A DNA stretch of 64,000 nucleotides, taken from assembly GCF_949152215.1 (NCBI RefSeq), contig NZ_OX424407.1, positions 186,001 to 250,000 on the forward strand, read 5' to 3'. Each line of letters begins with the position of its first letter. Position 1 is the first letter of the stretch. Under the pieces are notes generated by a model. That model saw only the letters and a program-made list of their open reading frames with translations. It was not told the DNA's origin and did not search any database. This DNA is from Lancefieldella sp. Marseille-Q7238 (lineage in GTDB: Bacteria; Actinomycetota; Coriobacteriia; Coriobacteriales; Atopobiaceae). The position numbers were made by a program, and so were the translations under genes. Positions 25,249 to 35,264 of this stretch are shown here, one piece after another.

Positions 25249-25256
25249 TAAATAAC

Positions 25257-25273
25257 TCTTACGCGTAAAGAGA
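25257..25273. repeat. Short near-palindrome after the cysteine desulfurase gene
   Basis: CTCTTACGCGTAAAGAG is symmetric except for one extra A. No T-tract follows; it may be a weak hairpin or a protein-binding site. Confidence 0.35.
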
Positions 25274-25330
25274 AGAGCGTGCGTCGGCATTGCTCTCACA
25301 GTTGTATACGATGCTTGTACAGGAGGGAAT

Positions 25331-26065
25331 ATGAGCGAATCAGCAGCACTGATGCGGCTTCAAAAAATTGATCTTGAGCTGCTTAAAGCCAACTCGACCC
25401 TCGCGGCAATGCCTCAGCTCAAGCGCCTCAAAACAATCCAGCTGGCTCAAAAGAAGCTATCTCTTGAGCTCAACCGCATTATCGGTCTGCGCAAAGACGC
25501 GGAGCTTGAAATAGAAGATCTTGAGGGTCGTCGCAAAGAGCATGTGCAAAAAACCGCAGAAGTTCAGGCTGCCGCGGCTACAGAGAGTGACTATCGAATT
25601 TTGAGCGATTATGACCACAAGCTGACGTCTCTGGCGAAGGCTATCGAGAAGGTTGATTTTAAACTTACAGGTGCTCGTGAGAATCTGCAGAAACTGCAAA
25701 AGGTTGAAGCTGGTGCGTATAAGATGCAGCGTAAGCTTACAGATGAGCTTGAGACTGTGACCTCCTCTCTTTCTACCGATACAACAGTTCTTCAAGACTG
25801 CGTTAACAGCTTGAAGAGCGATCGCGAGATGGTGGCCGCACAGCTCTCTCAACCTATACTTGACGCTTATGAAAAAGCTCGCAAGCGTTTCAAAGGTCTT
25901 GCCGTTGAGTATCTTGACGGTAACATGCCCAGCACCTGTCGCGTCAAGCTACAGCCAAGTTCATTTCATGATCTCGCCCATGGAGAGGCGATAACTGAGT
26001 GTCCTTACTGTCACCGTATGCTGGTAACGGATTATGCGCTTGAGGAGGAGTGTGCTCAGTCATGA
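25331..26065 (+). CDS. Coiled-coil protein with C-terminal zinc-ribbon-like motif
   Basis: 244 residues. Residues 1-180 are almost wholly helical coiled coil; the C-terminus resembles the C4 zinc ribbon of the DUF164/zf-RING_7 family (CPYCHRML preceded by STCRVKL). In that family the first knuckle is CxxC; here the second cysteine of the first pair is replaced by lysine, so zinc binding may be changed. Family members are thought to bind nucleic acids or membranes, without a firm role. Start has AGGAGGG. Overlaps coaBC by 4 bases. Confidence 0.85.
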   Translation: MSESAALMRLQKIDLELLKANSTLAAMPQLKRLKTIQLAQKKLSLELNRIIGLRKDAELEIEDLEGRRKEHVQKTAEVQAAAATESDYRILSDYDHKLTSLAKAIEKVDFKLTGARENLQKLQKVEAGAYKMQRKLTDELETVTSSLSTDTTVLQDCVNSLKSDREMVAAQLSQPILDAYEKARKRFKGLAVEYLDGNMPSTCRVKLQPSSFHDLAHGEAITECPYCHRMLVTDYALEEECAQS

Positions 26066-27318
26066 CATTGGAGGCTTCGTCGCAAAAAAAGGTCGCCCTT
26101 GCGGTTTGTGGGGGTATTGCCGCCTATAAGGCCGCTGAGGTGGTGCGCGATTTTCAGAGGAACGGATGTGACGTGCGCGTAGTCATGACAGAAAACGCGG
26201 CAAAGTTTGTCGGTCCCGTAACGTTTCGCGCGCTCTCGCACCATCCCGTCATCGAAAGTCTCTTCAACTTTGAAGAGAGTGCGACGCCTCATATCGATCT
26301 TGCCGACTGGGCCGATCTTTTTGTCGTAGTTCCCGCTACCGCAAACGTTCTGGCGAAACTGGCCACTGGCATCGCCGATGATGCTTTGACTGCCGCCCTG
26401 CTTGCTGCGCATACGCCTGTGCTTATCGCTCCCGCCATGAACACCCACATGTGGAATAACCCGGCAACGCAGACAAACGTTACCGTGCTGAGCGAACGAG
26501 GGTACCGCTTTGTGGCTCCTGAGACAGGTTTGCTTGCCTGCGGATATGTTGGAACCGGTAAGCTTGCCGGCGTTTCTGACATCACCGCTGCTGCCCTTGA
26601 GCTTTTTGCGCAGCCGGCGCACGATGACGCAGATGCGGCGCGCGACTTTCCCGAGCGTCCGTGTGACCTTACCGGACACCATATTCTCATCACCGCGGGG
26701 CCTACGCATGAAGCCATCGATCCGGTGCGCTTTTTGGCAAACGCCTCAACCGGCAAGCTCGGCTTTACGCTTGCGGCGGAGGCGTATCGCCGTGGCGCCA
26801 AGGTGACACTTGTTGCCGGACCCGTTTCGCTGCCAACGCCGCCTGGTGTCAAGCGCATTGATGTTGTCTCAGCCACCGACATGTTGCACGCCTGTGAAAC
26901 CGCCTTTGAAAGCGCTGACGCGGCTATTCTGACGGCGGCGGTTGCCGATTACACGCCTCTTGTCTGCGCGGATCACAAGCTCAAAAAATCTCGTGAGCCG
27001 CTTTCTGAAATCAAACTTGTGGAGACGGTTGATATTCTCGCCACCCTGGCTGCCGCAAAAGGAAATCGTGTGGTGGTGGGCTTTGCCGCGGAAACGGATG
27101 ATCTGCTTCAAAACGCTCAGGCTAAACTTGAGCGTAAGGGTGCAGATATGATAGTGGCCAACGATGTTTCGCGCGCCGACTCGACCTTCGGTTCTGATAC
27201 AGACCGCGTCGCCTTTGTAACGAGCGGCGAAGTTCAGCAGCTTGAAACGCTGCCGCTGGTATCAGTCGCTCACGCGGTGCTTGACAGGACGCTTCGCTTG
27301 CTGGAGGCTCGTGCATGA
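26062..27318 (+). CDS. coaBC: Bifunctional phosphopantothenoylcysteine decarboxylase/synthetase
   Basis: Two consecutive coenzyme A steps. 418 residues. N-terminal flavin-dependent decarboxylase: VCGGIAAYKAAEVVRDF, PAMNTHMWNNPATQ (active-site Asn-Met), and the CGYVGTGKLA loop. C-terminal CTP-dependent ligase: ITAGPTHEAIDPVRFLANAS, TAAVADYTP, VVGFAAETDD. The frame opens at GTG 26050, immediately abutting its ribosome site; ATG 26062 is preferred, overlapping the previous stop. Overlaps nfo by 4 bases. Confidence 0.95.
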   Translation: MTLEASSQKKVALAVCGGIAAYKAAEVVRDFQRNGCDVRVVMTENAAKFVGPVTFRALSHHPVIESLFNFEESATPHIDLADWADLFVVVPATANVLAKLATGIADDALTAALLAAHTPVLIAPAMNTHMWNNPATQTNVTVLSERGYRFVAPETGLLACGYVGTGKLAGVSDITAAALELFAQPAHDDADAARDFPERPCDLTGHHILITAGPTHEAIDPVRFLANASTGKLGFTLAAEAYRRGAKVTLVAGPVSLPTPPGVKRIDVVSATDMLHACETAFESADAAILTAAVADYTPLVCADHKLKKSREPLSEIKLVETVDILATLAAAKGNRVVVGFAAETDDLLQNAQAKLERKGADMIVANDVSRADSTFGSDTDRVAFVTSGEVQQLETLPLVSVAHAVLDRTLRLLEARA

Positions 27319-28205
27319 CGCCGGTTGCTTTTGAACTTACGATAGGCTGCCATTTGTCTACGGCCGCCGGCTGGAAGAAAATGGAGGAGACAGCGCTCGC
27401 GCTTGGCGCTAACACGTTTGCCTTCTTCACGCGAAATCCGCGCGGCGGCAATGCCAAAACGTTGGACCTTGATGACCTTGAGGCACTGAAAACGCTCATG
27501 CGAGAAAATCATTTCGGCAAGCTTGTGGCGCACGCCCCCTATACCATGAACCTTTGCTCAGCGAAGTATGAAACCGTCGATTTTGCTCGGCGCGCCATGG
27601 CAGAAGATCTTGAGCGTATGGAGTACCTGCCGGGAAACTACTATAACTTTCATCCGGGCAGCCACGTTGGGCAAGGTGCCGAGAAGGGCGTCAAGCTTGT
27701 AATTGAGGGATTGAATGCCTGTCTTGTTCCTGGGCAAGCTACCATGGTACTTCTCGAGACTATGGCCGGCAAGGGCACCGAGGTAGGGCGCACGTTTGAA
27801 GAACTCGCGGCTATTCTTGACGGGGTTGCCCATGACGAGCTTCTTGGAGTGTGTTTAGATACCTGCCATGTACATGACGGCGGCTATCGTATTTTTGATA
27901 GCCTTGACTATGTACTCGATGAGTTTGACAGGATTATTGGACTTGAGCGTCTTAAGGCTCTGCACCTGAACGACTCAAAGAATCCGTGCGGGGCCCACAA
28001 AGACAGACATGAAAAGATAGGCCAGGGATACCTTGGTCTTGACGCGTTTGCGTCAATCGTCACTAATTCTCGTTTGCGCACGCTTCCAATGATTCTTGAG
28101 ACGCCTCAAGATTTTGACGGCTATAAACATGAAATTGCCCTGCTCCGCCGTATTGCAGCAGCGGACAATCAGACACATGAATCTGCTTTGGGCGGCGTGA
28201 GATAA
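27315..28205 (+). CDS. nfo: Deoxyribonuclease IV (AP endonuclease)
   Basis: Cuts DNA 5' of abasic sites in base-excision repair; trinuclear zinc TIM barrel. 296 residues. IGCHLSTAAGWKKM, VAHAPYTMNLCS, NFHPGSHVGQG, LLETMAGKGTEVG, VCLDTCHVHDGGY and LHLNDSKNPCGAHKDRHEKIGQG supply the zinc-binding His, Glu and Asp. Slightly unusual at the start (FELTIGCH where many have the form GAHVS). Overlaps coaBC by 4 bases; ABC-F gene starts on the next base. Confidence 0.94.
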   Translation: MTPVAFELTIGCHLSTAAGWKKMEETALALGANTFAFFTRNPRGGNAKTLDLDDLEALKTLMRENHFGKLVAHAPYTMNLCSAKYETVDFARRAMAEDLERMEYLPGNYYNFHPGSHVGQGAEKGVKLVIEGLNACLVPGQATMVLLETMAGKGTEVGRTFEELAAILDGVAHDELLGVCLDTCHVHDGGYRIFDSLDYVLDEFDRIIGLERLKALHLNDSKNPCGAHKDRHEKIGQGYLGLDAFASIVTNSRLRTLPMILETPQDFDGYKHEIALLRRIAAADNQTHESALGGVR

Positions 28206-30059
28206 ATGGGGATTTTAATCGGCTGCGAGCGTCTTACGATGGAATGGCCGGGCAAGAGAGTTCTTTTTGACCAGACCGTCGGCATCAACGAAGGTGACCG
28301 CATTGGCGTCGTCGGAAAAAATGGAGACGGAAAGTCGACACTTTTGCGCCTCATAGCGCGCCGTTTGGATCCCGATGACGGCAACGTCGTCTGGCGCGGT
28401 AGCGTTCAGGTGGGATATCTTGGACAGTCGGACGCCCTCGATGCGCATGAGACAGTCGGCCACTCAATCGTAGGGGATATCCCTGAATACCTCTGGGCAT
28501 CAGATGCGCGCATCCGAGGCATACTGGACGAATTGGTGGGAGATCTCAGCTGGGATGCTCTCATCGGGCAGCTTTCCGGAGGTCAGCGCCGGCGCTGTGA
28601 CCTCGCTCGTCTTTTGGTTGGCTCTTGGGACGCGCTGCTTCTGGACGAGCCTACTAATCATCTTGATATGCATACCATACAATGGCTTGCCCATCATCTT
28701 AAGAACTGCTGGCCCAAAGGACAGGGCGCTCTCATTGTCGTAACGCATGACCGCTGGTTTCTTGATGAGGTCTGTGACCACATGTGGGAGGTTCATGATA
28801 GCGTCATTGATCCTTTCGAGGGAGGGTATTCGGCCTACATTCAGCAGCGTGTCGAGCGCGATCGTCAGGCAGCGGCAATAGAGGAACGCCGCCAGAATAC
28901 CCTTCGCAAAGAGCTCAACTGGCTGTCGCATGGAGCAAAAGCCCGCACCTCAAAACCGCGCTTTCGCGTGGAAGCGGCCCGTGCGCTGCTTGCTGATGAC
29001 CCGCCGCTGCGCAATACGCTTGAACTTAAGCGTATGGCTATGGCGCGCTTGGGCAAGCAGGTCATTGAAATGAAAAACGTTTCGTTTGCATATCCGGAGG
29101 CGGACGGCACACTAAAGCCGCCTGTCATCAACGCTATTGAATGGATTATCGGGCCGGGAGACCGTTATGGCGTCCTTGGCGAAAACGGCGCAGGAAAATC
29201 AACCCTGCTGGAGCTTATGACTCAACAGCTTATGCCGACGGCAGGGCAGCTTAAGGTTGGTAAATCGGTACGATTCGGCTGGCTTTCTCAGCGGCTTGAC
29301 AGTCTTGCTGACGTACAAAATCAAAGCGTCCTTGATATTTTATCCCGCTATAAAACAACGTATTATGTCGACGGCAAAACCCAAAGCCCCACACAGCTGT
29401 TGGAACGACTTGGATTTGATCGCTGTGAGTTTTCTTCTCGCGTCAAAGATCTTTCCGGCGGCCAACAACGTCGGCTGGCCCTTCTCTGTGTGCTTTTGAA
29501 AGAGCCGAACGTGCTTGTTTTGGACGAGCCCGGCAATGACCTTGATACCGATATGCTGGCTGTTATTGAAGATTTACTTGACAGCTGGCCGGGAACGCTG
29601 CTGCTGGTGACGCACGACCGCTTTCTTATGGAACGTGTTACTGACAATCAGTTTGCCCTTCTTGACGGCAAGATTTGCCACGTTCCAGGCGGTGTTGATG
29701 AGTACCTCACGCTCGTTGAGAAGGCTCAGCGTGAGAAAACTAAGCGCGAAGGCAGCAAGCAGATACTGGCGTCATCATTGGGCACCACGGCTGACAATGG
29801 CATATCGAAAAGCGCAGACGCTTCACCTCAAACGCTGACCAACCAGGAGCGGCGGAAATTGAAAAAACGTCTTGACTCAGTCGCGCGGCGTATGGAAAAA
29901 GCTGAAGGCGCGCCTGATGAGGTGCGTGCTCAGATGGCCGCAGCCGATCAAAGCGATGCCGAAACCCTTATGAGGCTGCAAAAAGAGCTGGATGAGGCTG
30001 AAGCGGCGGTATCAGAGCTTGAGGACGAATGGCTTGAACTTTCAGAGAGGCTTGGGTGA
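28206..30059 (+). CDS. ABC-F family ATPase, Uup-like
   Basis: Second ABC-F protein of the window, 617 residues, no membrane domain. First cassette GKNGDGKSTLLRLIA, LSGGQRRRCDLARLLVG and LLLDEPTNHLDMHTI; second cassette GENGAGKSTLLELM, LSGGQQRRLALLCVLL and LVLDEPGNDLDTDML. The C-terminal coiled coil (about 530-617) and the GNDLD variant in the second Walker B are typical of Uup, which binds DNA or ribosomes. Begins on the base after nfo ends. Confidence 0.92.
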   Translation: MGILIGCERLTMEWPGKRVLFDQTVGINEGDRIGVVGKNGDGKSTLLRLIARRLDPDDGNVVWRGSVQVGYLGQSDALDAHETVGHSIVGDIPEYLWASDARIRGILDELVGDLSWDALIGQLSGGQRRRCDLARLLVGSWDALLLDEPTNHLDMHTIQWLAHHLKNCWPKGQGALIVVTHDRWFLDEVCDHMWEVHDSVIDPFEGGYSAYIQQRVERDRQAAAIEERRQNTLRKELNWLSHGAKARTSKPRFRVEAARALLADDPPLRNTLELKRMAMARLGKQVIEMKNVSFAYPEADGTLKPPVINAIEWIIGPGDRYGVLGENGAGKSTLLELMTQQLMPTAGQLKVGKSVRFGWLSQRLDSLADVQNQSVLDILSRYKTTYYVDGKTQSPTQLLERLGFDRCEFSSRVKDLSGGQQRRLALLCVLLKEPNVLVLDEPGNDLDTDMLAVIEDLLDSWPGTLLLVTHDRFLMERVTDNQFALLDGKICHVPGGVDEYLTLVEKAQREKTKREGSKQILASSLGTTADNGISKSADASPQTLTNQERRKLKKRLDSVARRMEKAEGAPDEVRAQMAAADQSDAETLMRLQKELDEAEAAVSELEDEWLELSERLG

Positions 30060-30065
30060 GGTGCG

Positions 30066-31817
30066 GTGAAGGAACTGCTTCGACGCTTTGTATTCCCGGC
30101 CTATGGCACGCGCACGCTCTTCGCGGTACTTGCAAAGAGCGTAGAGGTAATAGGCGACCTGCTGATGCCTCTGATTATTGCACGCATGATTGACGTTGGC
30201 GTGCAATCAGGCAATGTGTATGACATCATTCGCTATGGGTGCCTGCTCGCGCTTATCGCGCTTGTTGGATTCGGCTTTACGATCTTCTGTCAATACCAGG
30301 CCTCAATCGTGGCTCAGGGCTCAGGTACCGCCATGCGAAACGCGCTCTTTGCAAAAACACAGGAGCTTTCAAGCGCTGACGTACATCAACTGGGAACCGA
30401 TACGCTTATCACCCGTCTTATAAACGATGTCAATCAAGTGCAGGTTACCGTGGCACTTGGGATTCGTCAGTTGATCCGCTGGCCCCTTTTGGCTGCCGGC
30501 TCTCTTATAGCGACTCTTGTGATCGATCCGCGTCTGGGCGGTATTTTTCTCATAGCAACGCTCATAGTGGGCGCCGTCTTTTGGTTTGTAATTGTCCGCT
30601 CGGTCGTGCTGTTTCATGCCTTGCAGGAAAGCCTCGATAGGGTATCGCGTTTTATGCGAGAAATGCTCTCGGGAGTTCGTGTTATTCGGGCGTTTCGCCG
30701 AGAAGATACAGAGCGGGCGCGCTTTACCGAAGCTGTTGGCGCACAGACTGACAAAGCAACCGCCGCCGCCAACTATTCTGCTCTTTTGAACCCTGCGACT
30801 TTTCTGGTGATGTATGGAGCCGTCGCGCTCGTCTTGTGGTTTGCCGCACCGCAAATAACTTCGCATACGCTTTCCTCGGGCAGCATCATTGCACTCTTGA
30901 GCTATATGACCCAGACGCTTCTGGCTGTGGGATACATCGCAAATTTGATGCTTATCTGTACAAGAGGAACCGCGTCGGGCAGACGTGTGCTGGAGGTATT
31001 GAACACTAAAGCCGCTCTGAGCGACAGAGAAAAGTCTTCCTTCTCTCTTTCCCGGCAGGAATGTGACCACGCTCCCGCTCTTGAGCTTCGCGATGTTACG
31101 CTTGTGTATGACGGCGGCGGTGAGCCCGCTCTTTCGCACATTTCTCTTACCGTACCTGCCGGCAGTTCGTTAGGCATCATCGGCGGTACCGGATCTGGCA
31201 AGTCTTCCTTGGCAAAACTTCTACTTCGACTGTACGACCCTGAAGAGGGCAGCGTAAAGATTTTTGGGCGCGCCTCAACGCAGTACGCCTTTTCTCAGCT
31301 GCGTCATCTTGTCTCGTTTGTGCCGCAGCACGCCTCGCTGGTCACAGGCACCATCAGAACTAACCTTCAGTGGCGAGACGCGCATGCAACCGACAAGGAT
31401 CTCTGGAATGCCCTTACCTACGCTCAGGCGGCGGATTTTGTACGCGAGAAGTCCCAGCAGCTTAACAGCGCTGTTGAAGCCGGTGGCAAAAATTTCTCCG
31501 GCGGCCAGCGCCAAAGGCTTACCATCGCACGGGCGCTGGTAGGCAACCCGCGCATTATCGTACTTGACGACTCCGCCTCGGCGCTCGACTTCGCGACTGA
31601 CGCGAAACTTCGCGCGGCGCTTCAAACGCTGCGTTCTGAGGTGACCTCTGTCATTATTTCCCAACGCGTAGCCGCGGTTATGCAAGCAGACCAGATACTG
31701 GTGCTCGATCACGGACGCCAAGTTGGTCTGGGAAGTCATCAGGAACTTCTCGCCACGTGCTCTCTGTACAAAGAAATCTGCCTCTCGCAGCTTCGTCCTG
31801 AGGAGGTAGGGGTGTAA
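30066..31817 (+). CDS. ABC exporter half-subunit with degenerate ATP site
   Basis: Fused membrane domain (six helices) and ATPase, 583 residues, GTG start. Walker A is GGTGSGKSSLAKLLLR and the signature is FSGGQRQRLTIARAL. Walker B reads IIVLDDSASALD, with Asp in place of the catalytic Glu. Paired with the next gene (no gap), whose Walker B is normal, this is the pattern of a heterodimeric exporter with one catalytic site. Substrate unknown; relatives move drugs, lipids or peptides. Confidence 0.93.
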   Translation: MKELLRRFVFPAYGTRTLFAVLAKSVEVIGDLLMPLIIARMIDVGVQSGNVYDIIRYGCLLALIALVGFGFTIFCQYQASIVAQGSGTAMRNALFAKTQELSSADVHQLGTDTLITRLINDVNQVQVTVALGIRQLIRWPLLAAGSLIATLVIDPRLGGIFLIATLIVGAVFWFVIVRSVVLFHALQESLDRVSRFMREMLSGVRVIRAFRREDTERARFTEAVGAQTDKATAAANYSALLNPATFLVMYGAVALVLWFAAPQITSHTLSSGSIIALLSYMTQTLLAVGYIANLMLICTRGTASGRRVLEVLNTKAALSDREKSSFSLSRQECDHAPALELRDVTLVYDGGGEPALSHISLTVPAGSSLGIIGGTGSGKSSLAKLLLRLYDPEEGSVKIFGRASTQYAFSQLRHLVSFVPQHASLVTGTIRTNLQWRDAHATDKDLWNALTYAQAADFVREKSQQLNSAVEAGGKNFSGGQRQRLTIARALVGNPRIIVLDDSASALDFATDAKLRAALQTLRSEVTSVIISQRVAAVMQADQILVLDHGRQVGLGSHQELLATCSLYKEICLSQLRPEEVGV

Positions 31818-33689
31818 ATGGCTGATATGTATACCGGAGGAGGATCTGCCGCCGCCATCAGCGCCAGTGTGCGCGGCAATGGCTCAAACGACCCAGAGCG
31901 GAAAGACACTACTACAGGAGCGAGCGCAGCTCAGCTTTCTGCTTTGCAGGTCACCCGCCGCCTTGCCGGCTGGATTGCTCCGCACGCTCTGCTGTTGCTA
32001 CTCTCACTGGTGAGCTCTGTTGTCACCATACTTTTGCAGCTATGGGTCCCTGTCATCGTAGGAGCCGCTATTGACCAGCTGGTTCACTTGGTTCAGGGAG
32101 GAGAGGCCGCTCTTGTTCCTACGCTTGTGAAGCTGGCTCTTGTAGTGCTTCTCGCCAGCGTAACGCAGTGGATCACCAGCTGGGCTACGAACCGCCTGAC
32201 GTATTCGATTACGCGCGCGCTTCGCATCGCCGCGCATGAAAAGATTGCACGCCTGCCGCTTTCCTACATCGATTCTCATTCCCAGGGAGATCTGCTGTCG
32301 CGCGTTGTAAATGACGTCGACCAACTGGGAGATGGCCTCTTACAGGGGCTGACGCAGCTGCTGACAGGTGTGGTTACCATTGTGGGCACGCTTGCTTTCA
32401 TGTTTTCGCTTTCTGTCCCCATGGGGCTTGTCGTAGCGCTTGCGACGCCGCTTTCTATCCTGGCGGCGGCTTTGGTGACACGTTTCGCGTCACGCTCCTT
32501 CGCGCGGCAGCAGGCGTTTCAAGGAGCGCTTGGCGGCTATGCCGAGGAAATGATTACCAACCAGGAGCTCATTGCTGCCTTCGCGCATCAAGAAGTTGTC
32601 GAGAAGGACTTCCGGAAAATCAATAGCGGTCTTTATACCGCAGGTCAGCGCGCTCAGTTCGCAAGTTCCCTTGCAAACCCGTCAACTCGTCTGGTCAATA
32701 ACCTTATCTACACTCTTGTAGCGGCGCTTGGCTGCATCTGCGTCATCACCGGCATACCTTCAGTCCTCACTATTGGCCAAGTGCAGAGCTTTTTGTCGTA
32801 CGCAAATCAGTATATGCGGCCTTTCTACGCCATCTCCGCCGTCACAACGCAGGTGCAGACCGCCTATGCAAGCGCGCGGCGTGTCTTTGAGCTGCTTGAC
32901 GCTGAGGAGAACGCCGCCGACCCCGCTCATCCAAAGCATATCGATGACCCCTCAGGTGATATCGTTTTTGAGGATGTCTCGTTCTCGTATGATAAAAAAC
33001 ATCCGCTGCTTCAACACATCAGTTTCCATGCGGCAGCAGGTGAGCGTATCGCGCTTGTCGGTCCCACCGGCTGTGGCAAGACCACTCTGATCAATTTGTT
33101 GCTCCGCTTTTACACCATCGACTCCGGAGCCATTTTTGTCAACGGATGCAATACGCAAGATCTTACGCGCTCCGAGCTTCGCGCGCAGTTTGGTATGGTG
33201 TTGCAGGACACATGGCTCTTTGAGGGAACCATACGGGAAAACGTTCGCTATAGCCGTCCTGACGCCACGGATACAGAGGTTGAAGAAGCCTGCAGGCGCG
33301 CGCAGGCTCATGAGTTTATCGTTCAGCTGCCTCAGGGCTACGACACCAAGGTGGGAGAGGACGGAGGCGCGCTTTCCCAAGGTCAGCAACAGCTGCTTTG
33401 CATTGCCCGTGTCATGCTCGCCGACCCGCCCATTCTGCTTTTGGATGAGGCCACGTCAAGTATCGACACCAGAACCGAACAATTAGTGCAGACCGCCTTT
33501 GACAGCATGATGGAAGGACGCACCTCACTTGTCGTTGCCCACCGACTTTCTACCGTTCGCAATGCTGACTGTATCCTTGTGCTTAAGGATGGGGGCATAA
33601 TTGAGCGTGGTTCACATGATGAGCTGATCGCGAGAGGCGGCTTTTACGCCAATCTCTATGAAAGTCAATTTGAACGCGTTCAAGACTAG
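31818..33689 (+). CDS. ABC exporter half-subunit with complete ATP site
   Basis: 623 residues: a disordered N-terminal stretch of about 50 residues, six-helix membrane domain, and ATPase with GPTGCGKTTLINLLLRF, LSQGQQQLLCIARVML and ILLLDEATSSIDTRTE. The ATG is on the base after the stop of the first half. The LSQGQ form of the signature is common in the catalytic partner of heterodimers. Together the two genes make one exporter. Confidence 0.94.
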   Translation: MADMYTGGGSAAAISASVRGNGSNDPERKDTTTGASAAQLSALQVTRRLAGWIAPHALLLLLSLVSSVVTILLQLWVPVIVGAAIDQLVHLVQGGEAALVPTLVKLALVVLLASVTQWITSWATNRLTYSITRALRIAAHEKIARLPLSYIDSHSQGDLLSRVVNDVDQLGDGLLQGLTQLLTGVVTIVGTLAFMFSLSVPMGLVVALATPLSILAAALVTRFASRSFARQQAFQGALGGYAEEMITNQELIAAFAHQEVVEKDFRKINSGLYTAGQRAQFASSLANPSTRLVNNLIYTLVAALGCICVITGIPSVLTIGQVQSFLSYANQYMRPFYAISAVTTQVQTAYASARRVFELLDAEENAADPAHPKHIDDPSGDIVFEDVSFSYDKKHPLLQHISFHAAAGERIALVGPTGCGKTTLINLLLRFYTIDSGAIFVNGCNTQDLTRSELRAQFGMVLQDTWLFEGTIRENVRYSRPDATDTEVEEACRRAQAHEFIVQLPQGYDTKVGEDGGALSQGQQQLLCIARVMLADPPILLLDEATSSIDTRTEQLVQTAFDSMMEGRTSLVVAHRLSTVRNADCILVLKDGGIIERGSHDELIARGGFYANLYESQFERVQD

Positions 33690-33752
33690 CTTGAAAACTC
33701 TGTGTCAGGGAACAGAGCGAGAAGCTCATCGGCGTCACGAGAGAGGTGAAAG

Positions 33753-35264
33753 ATGGCGCGGATATACGATGCGATTGTCATCGGAGCAGGCGTTTGTGGC
33801 TGCGCGATTGCGCGAGAGCTGTCCAGGTATCGTGGACACTTCGCGGTTATTGAACGAGAAGAAGATGTCTGCGCGGGTACGACGAAAGCTAATTCAGCTA
33901 TCGTACATGCCGGTTTTGACGCGCAACTAGGGAGCCTTATGGCTCAGCTTAACGTTGAGGGATCACATCTTATGCCGCGGCTTTGCGAGGAGCTGGGGGT
34001 AGATTACGATCCAATTGGTGCGCTTGTTGTTTGCACCGAAGAAGAAGCACGAAACAGCCTCTATGACCTGCAGCAGCGTGGTAAGGATAACGGTGTAACT
34101 GAGCTTGAAGTTATAGACCGTAAGCGTTTAGTTGAACTTGAACCTCATATATCTGATAGGGCAGTAGGAGCTCTTTTTGCTCCCACGAGCGCCATCGTCA
34201 ACCCCTTTCAGCTTTGCCATCACCTTGCTGACTGCGCCGCGCAAAACGGCGTCGAATTTCATTTCAACGAACCGGCTAAGAGTGTGGCAAGTATCACAGA
34301 TGACAGCGGAGAGACGCTCTGGCGTATAGACACCACGCAACGTGAATACTTCACCCGCGCGGTTATCAATGCCGCCGGCGTCTATGCGGATGTAATCCAT
34401 AACTGGGTCGCTACGGAAAAACTTACTATAGGGCCGAGGCGGGGTCAGTACTATGTGCTTGATAAGTCGGCGGGAACCCATGTAAACCACACGATTTTCT
34501 CGCTTCCCACGAAACTGGGGAAGGGCGTTTTAGTTACTCCGACTACGGGAGGAAATCTCCTGGTAGGACCCAACGCCGAAGACATCGCAGATAAGCGGGG
34601 AACCGACACGACCGCAAAAGGAATGTCAGAGGTAAAAGCCAAATCAGCGCTGACCGTAAAGGACATTCCGTTTTGGGATACCATTGCAACATTTTCCGGC
34701 CTTCGAGCGCACCAGCCGGGACATGATTTTGTTATCGGCGAGCTTTCTGAGGCTCCAGGATTTATCGACTGTGCGGCTATCGAGTCTCCGGGACTTAGCT
34801 CCGCGCCTGCCATCGGACGTATGGTCGCGGATATGGTTCAAGACAGGCTGGATCTCTCTCATAACCCCGAGTTTAATCCGTATCGTCCCACCATGCCGGA
34901 CCTCTTAAAAATCTCTGAGGAAGCCTGGCAGGCGCTGATAGATAAAAATCCCGCTTACGGACAGATCGTGTGCCGCTGTAACCGCGTCTCAGAAGCGCAG
35001 ATTATCGAGGCTATCACATCTCCTGTGGGCGCGCGTTCCCTGGACGGTGTGAAACGTCGCACCGAAGCCTGTATGGGCCGCTGCCAGGCGGGATTTTGTA
35101 CGCCTAAAATCTTGGACCTTCTCGCCCAAAAGGTATCCGATCTTGCCCCTGATGAGGTGAGCAAAGCAGGACCCGAATCAGAGATCTTTTTCGGATGTAA
35201 TAAGGGTCTTCTGAGCGCTTCATCTGCGCGTGTTTCGCTGAAAGCCGTTGATAGATATGAATAG
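33753..35264 (+). CDS. FAD-dependent oxidoreductase, GlpA-like
   Basis: 503 residues. FAD loop VIGAGVCGCAIARELSRY at the start; body with AGTTKANSAIVHAGFD and VVCTEEEA as in anaerobic glycerol-3-phosphate dehydrogenase/L-2-hydroxyglutarate oxidase relatives; C-terminal BFD-like domain with IVCRCNRVSEAQIIEAI and RTEACMGRCQAGFC, four cysteines for a [2Fe-2S] cluster. First gene of a three-gene set with the next flavoprotein and DUF1667. No glycerol kinase or facilitator lies beside it, so glycerol 3-phosphate is a likely but unproven substrate. Confidence 0.9.
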   Translation: MARIYDAIVIGAGVCGCAIARELSRYRGHFAVIEREEDVCAGTTKANSAIVHAGFDAQLGSLMAQLNVEGSHLMPRLCEELGVDYDPIGALVVCTEEEARNSLYDLQQRGKDNGVTELEVIDRKRLVELEPHISDRAVGALFAPTSAIVNPFQLCHHLADCAAQNGVEFHFNEPAKSVASITDDSGETLWRIDTTQREYFTRAVINAAGVYADVIHNWVATEKLTIGPRRGQYYVLDKSAGTHVNHTIFSLPTKLGKGVLVTPTTGGNLLVGPNAEDIADKRGTDTTAKGMSEVKAKSALTVKDIPFWDTIATFSGLRAHQPGHDFVIGELSEAPGFIDCAAIESPGLSSAPAIGRMVADMVQDRLDLSHNPEFNPYRPTMPDLLKISEEAWQALIDKNPAYGQIVCRCNRVSEAQIIEAITSPVGARSLDGVKRRTEACMGRCQAGFCTPKILDLLAQKVSDLAPDEVSKAGPESEIFFGCNKGLLSASSARVSLKAVDRYE

